A model generated the notes under the pieces. The model was not told the origin of the DNA, did not search any database, and saw nothing but the letters and a program-made list of their open reading frames with translations. Positions 12,559 through 12,926 of a stretch of 12,926 bases of DNA are shown in pieces. The translations under genes and the position numbers were made by a program. The stretch spans positions 1 to 12,926 of the forward strand of contig CALZAJ010000024.1 of NCBI GenBank assembly GCA_945613785.1, written 5' to 3'. Position 1 is the first letter of the stretch. Each line of letters begins with the position of its first letter. Source of the DNA: an uncultured Verrucomicrobiota bacterium. Lineage in GTDB: Bacteria; Verrucomicrobiota; Kiritimatiellia; RFP12; UBA1067.

Positions 12559-12926
12559 ATGATTCAAATTCCTTATCCGATGTTTTTTGGTCCGAATATC
12601 CACACGGCCCTCTGGGGCCGTGAATCCTGGGAGATCTCCGCTCATCCCGCAGGGCCGAGCGTGATCGAGAATGGCTCCGAGGCAGGTCGGAAGCTGCCTG
12701 AAGTGATTGACAATTTTCCGCTTATAATTAAGATTATCGATGCAAAAATGCGTCATTCAGTGCAGGTTCATCCGAATGAGACGACCTGTAAAGTCACGAG
12801 CGGCGATCCCAAGACGGAGATGTGGTGCCTTTTGAACGACGGCTTCATCTACGCCGGCCTCAAGGAGGGGGTCGGGCCCAAGGACATCGAGGCTGCCGTT
12901 GCGAGTGGACGCTTCGAGGAGCTGAT
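12559..12926 (+). CDS. manA: Mannose-6-phosphate isomerase (type I), 3' truncated by window edge
   Basis: Zinc enzyme interconverting mannose-6-phosphate and fructose-6-phosphate, for mannose use or for GDP-mannose and glycan synthesis. The 122 residues present show WGRESWEISAHPAGPSVIENG, LIIKIIDA, SVQVHPNE with zinc ligands Q69 and H71, KTEMWCLL with ligand E87, and FIYAGLKEGV, all in the family order. The N-terminus is compact: the segment of roughly 15-25 residues between the WG and ESWEIS motifs in common bacterial forms is essentially absent. The rest, including the later zinc histidine and active-site arginine, is outside the window. ATG 12559 gives a leaderless message; an alternative ATG 21 nt downstream has no ribosome site either. 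It is divergent from the lipoprotein operon. Confidence 0.9.
   Translation, partial: MIQIPYPMFFGPNIHTALWGRESWEISAHPAGPSVIENGSEAGRKLPEVIDNFPLIIKIIDAKMRHSVQVHPNETTCKVTSGDPKTEMWCLLNDGFIYAGLKEGVGPKDIEAAVASGRFEEL

Overview
This is a gene-dense window of high G+C bacterial DNA (by eye roughly 55-60%) with no RNA gene, CRISPR array or insertion sequence that I can see. The gene mix is a formylglycine-type sulfatase, a V/A-type rather than F-type ATPase, a NifU-type Fe-S scaffold, a DUF1846 (UPF0371) protein, a PVC-style Ser/Thr protein kinase and an NtrC-type two-component pair. Promoters look sigma70-like (TATAAT), not Bacteroidetes-type. The best guess is a member of the Verrucomicrobiota/Kiritimatiellota/Lentisphaerota group, possibly gut-derived. 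This is inference; no marker gene is present.

Layout. (1) 3-1313 (+): 3' part of a sulfatase gene. (2) 1326-4709 (+): one transcription unit with its own promoter. It encodes V-ATPase subunits D, I and K, then a 52-residue two-helix membrane peptide and a 135-residue protein that reads as two acyl-carrier-protein domains in tandem. It ends in a large hairpin directly after the last stop codon. (3) 4711-6360 (+): a second unit with nifU (IscU domain plus 2Fe-2S BFD-like domain, no C-terminal Nfu domain) and a short DUF1846 protein lacking the usual C-terminal third. (4) 12436-6357 (-): a seven-gene operon meeting unit 3 tail to tail at a shared TTAA. In transcription order it encodes two paralogous small lipoproteins, HisC, a soluble PAS histidine kinase, a sigma54-type response regulator, a protein with eight CXXC-like zinc knuckles, and a minimal Ser/Thr kinase. 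Most junctions are 1-4 nt or 22 nt overlaps. (5) 12559-12926 (+): 5' part of a mannose-6-phosphate isomerase gene, divergent from the lipoprotein operon.

How it fits together. The c-subunit keeps all side-chain Na+ ligands known from Enterococcus hirae NtpK, so this ATPase is probably sodium-coupled. The minus-strand operon puts a His-Asp relay and a Ser/Thr kinase in one transcript with envelope lipoproteins and a zinc-knuckle protein, which suggests one signalling module. This operon is the best candidate for an undescribed system, but its function is not evident from sequence.

A recurring feature is that all four recognisable promoters put TATAAT only 6-11 nt before the start codon of the first gene. 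These mRNAs are therefore predicted to be leaderless or nearly so, while several downstream genes have Shine-Dalgarno sequences.
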